DNA of 64,000 bases, taken from contig NC_085046.1 in the NCBI RefSeq assembly GCF_963662255.1, forward strand, positions 144,041,762 through 144,105,761, written 5' to 3'. Within the stretch, counting starts at the first letter, position 1, and each line of letters begins with the position of its first letter. The DNA is from Cinclus cinclus. Its lineage: Eukaryota > Chordata > Aves > Passeriformes > Cinclidae. The position numbers were made by a program, and so were the translations under genes. Below the pieces are notes generated by a model that did not search any database, was not told the DNA's origin, and saw nothing but the letters and a program-made list of their open reading frames with translations. Of the stretch, positions 63,338 through 64,000 are shown piece after piece.

Positions 63338-63413
63338 GATGAGCAGGGAGGTTGGACCAGATGGCCCCAACAGTGCTCCCTTCCAAGGTTAACCATTCTG
63401 TCATTCTGTGATG
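63338..63413 (+). mobile_element. CR1 LINE 3'-end fragment
   Basis: GATGAGCAGGGAGGTTGGAC, CAGATGGCCCC, GTGCTCCCTTCCAAGGTTAA and CCATTCTGTCATTCTGTGAT are the 3' end of CR1 on the + strand. Confidence 0.85.
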
Positions 63414-63968
63414 GAGAATATGCTTGTGAATATTATGAAGCTTCTCAGACTTGCAGCTGACTTGAAGTGTCCTGGTGGCTGCTGAACTTCGTTACCCCAT
63501 GAAGGTTTGCACATGGGACCTAAGCCCCTGCAGCCATGAGACCATGGTGGAGCTCCTGGGCTTCCCGTTGCTTGGTGCAGAAAAATAAATGGGAATGCTA
63601 TATCCAGACACTTGGCTCTGTGCACAGTCCCAGTGCTAAATCTTCCCCTGAATTACTCCATATCTGTTGCAGCTGTTGTAAATGGCTTTGGTTTGCCATT
63701 TTCAAATTTGACTGCCCATCTTTGCCCTTCATAAGCTTTTTATTGTGTAAAGTCACTCAGAATTATATAATATGCAATTTAAAGGGAAGCTGGGGGTCAT
63801 GGTGCTATGGAGAATGTGGACATGTGGGAAATGCTTAGTATGAGCCTCAAGCTTAACCATGCTGAGCTGAGGGGTTGAAGCAGGCTCAGTGTAATTTTTA
63901 ATAGCATTTTAGCTGACACAACTCATTGTGGTTGTATTTCAGAATGAATTTCCGTGTGAAAACATATG

Positions 63969-64000
63969 ATTTCATTTTTTTTCTTCACCCCCATCTCTCT
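63969..64000 (+). other. TG: Pyrimidine tract at the window edge, probably of the exon 40 acceptor
   Basis: The last 30 nt are almost all pyrimidine (TTTTTTTTCTTCACCCCCAT, then CTCTCT). This is what precedes a 3' splice site, and exon 40 is the next exon expected. The AG itself is not in the window. Confidence 0.45.

Larger units (their letters stand above)
61550..64000 (+). other. TG: TG intron 39 (5' part)
   Basis: At least 2,451 nt, phase 0, running past the window. It contains a possible 48-nt cassette exon (62637-62684) and a CR1 3' end (63338-63413). The conserved next ChEL block (VLVFFH-like) was not found here, so exon 40 lies outside. Confidence 0.85.

Noticed and set aside
46991..64000. 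Nested SLA (SLAP) gene on the minus strand
   Set aside because: In mammals SLA lies within a later TG intron. None of the minus-strand frames here shows SH3 or SH2 motifs of SLA.

Overview
The window is a stretch of vertebrate nuclear DNA holding the middle and 3' part of one gene on the + strand, thyroglobulin (TG), the secreted precursor of thyroid hormone. Thirty-one coding exons can be placed from 2500 to 61549. They join into one open frame of 5,801 nt (1,933 codons) that follows vertebrate TG from the linker after type-1 repeat 4, through type-1 repeats 5-11, the type-2 repeats and the type-3 repeats, into the start of the cholinesterase-like (ChEL) domain. Using the 48-exon numbering of the human gene they correspond to exons 9-39. 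Exons 10 (588 nt), 22 (171 nt) and 30 (138 nt) have the sizes I recall for the human exons. Exons 1-8 lie left of the window and exons 40-48 right of it. A pyrimidine tract at the last bases suggests that exon 40 starts just outside.

The organism is almost certainly a bird, and the LTR type suggests a passerine (inference). The introns carry many CR1 LINE fragments with the avian 3' end, and one solo LTR that resembles avian ERVL LTRs. The introns are AT-rich and compact: 31 exons in 59 kb.

Layout: 1-2499 end of intron 8; 2500-10727 exons 9-16, closely spaced (type-1 repeats 5-10); 14113-19760 exons 17-20 (hinge, including the Asp-Tyr matching human hormonogenic site D, Tyr1310); 24642-26506 exons 21-22 (type-2 repeats and type-1 repeat 11); 30014-57672 exons 23-37 (type-3 repeats); 58810-61549 exons 38-39 (start of ChEL). 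The longest intron is intron 35 (9.5 kb), which contains a CR1 ORF2 fragment, the solo LTR and a 95-bp pentanucleotide repeat.

I found no second gene, no RNA gene, no CRISPR array and no prokaryotic feature. The points most worth a second look are a GC-AG splice donor after exon 31, a possible 48-nt in-frame cassette exon in intron 39, a CR1 insertion ending about 60 nt before the exon 22 acceptor, a TA microsatellite close to the exon 21 acceptor, an unidentified 90-codon ORF in intron 30, and a changed residue in the ChEL EDCLYL signature.
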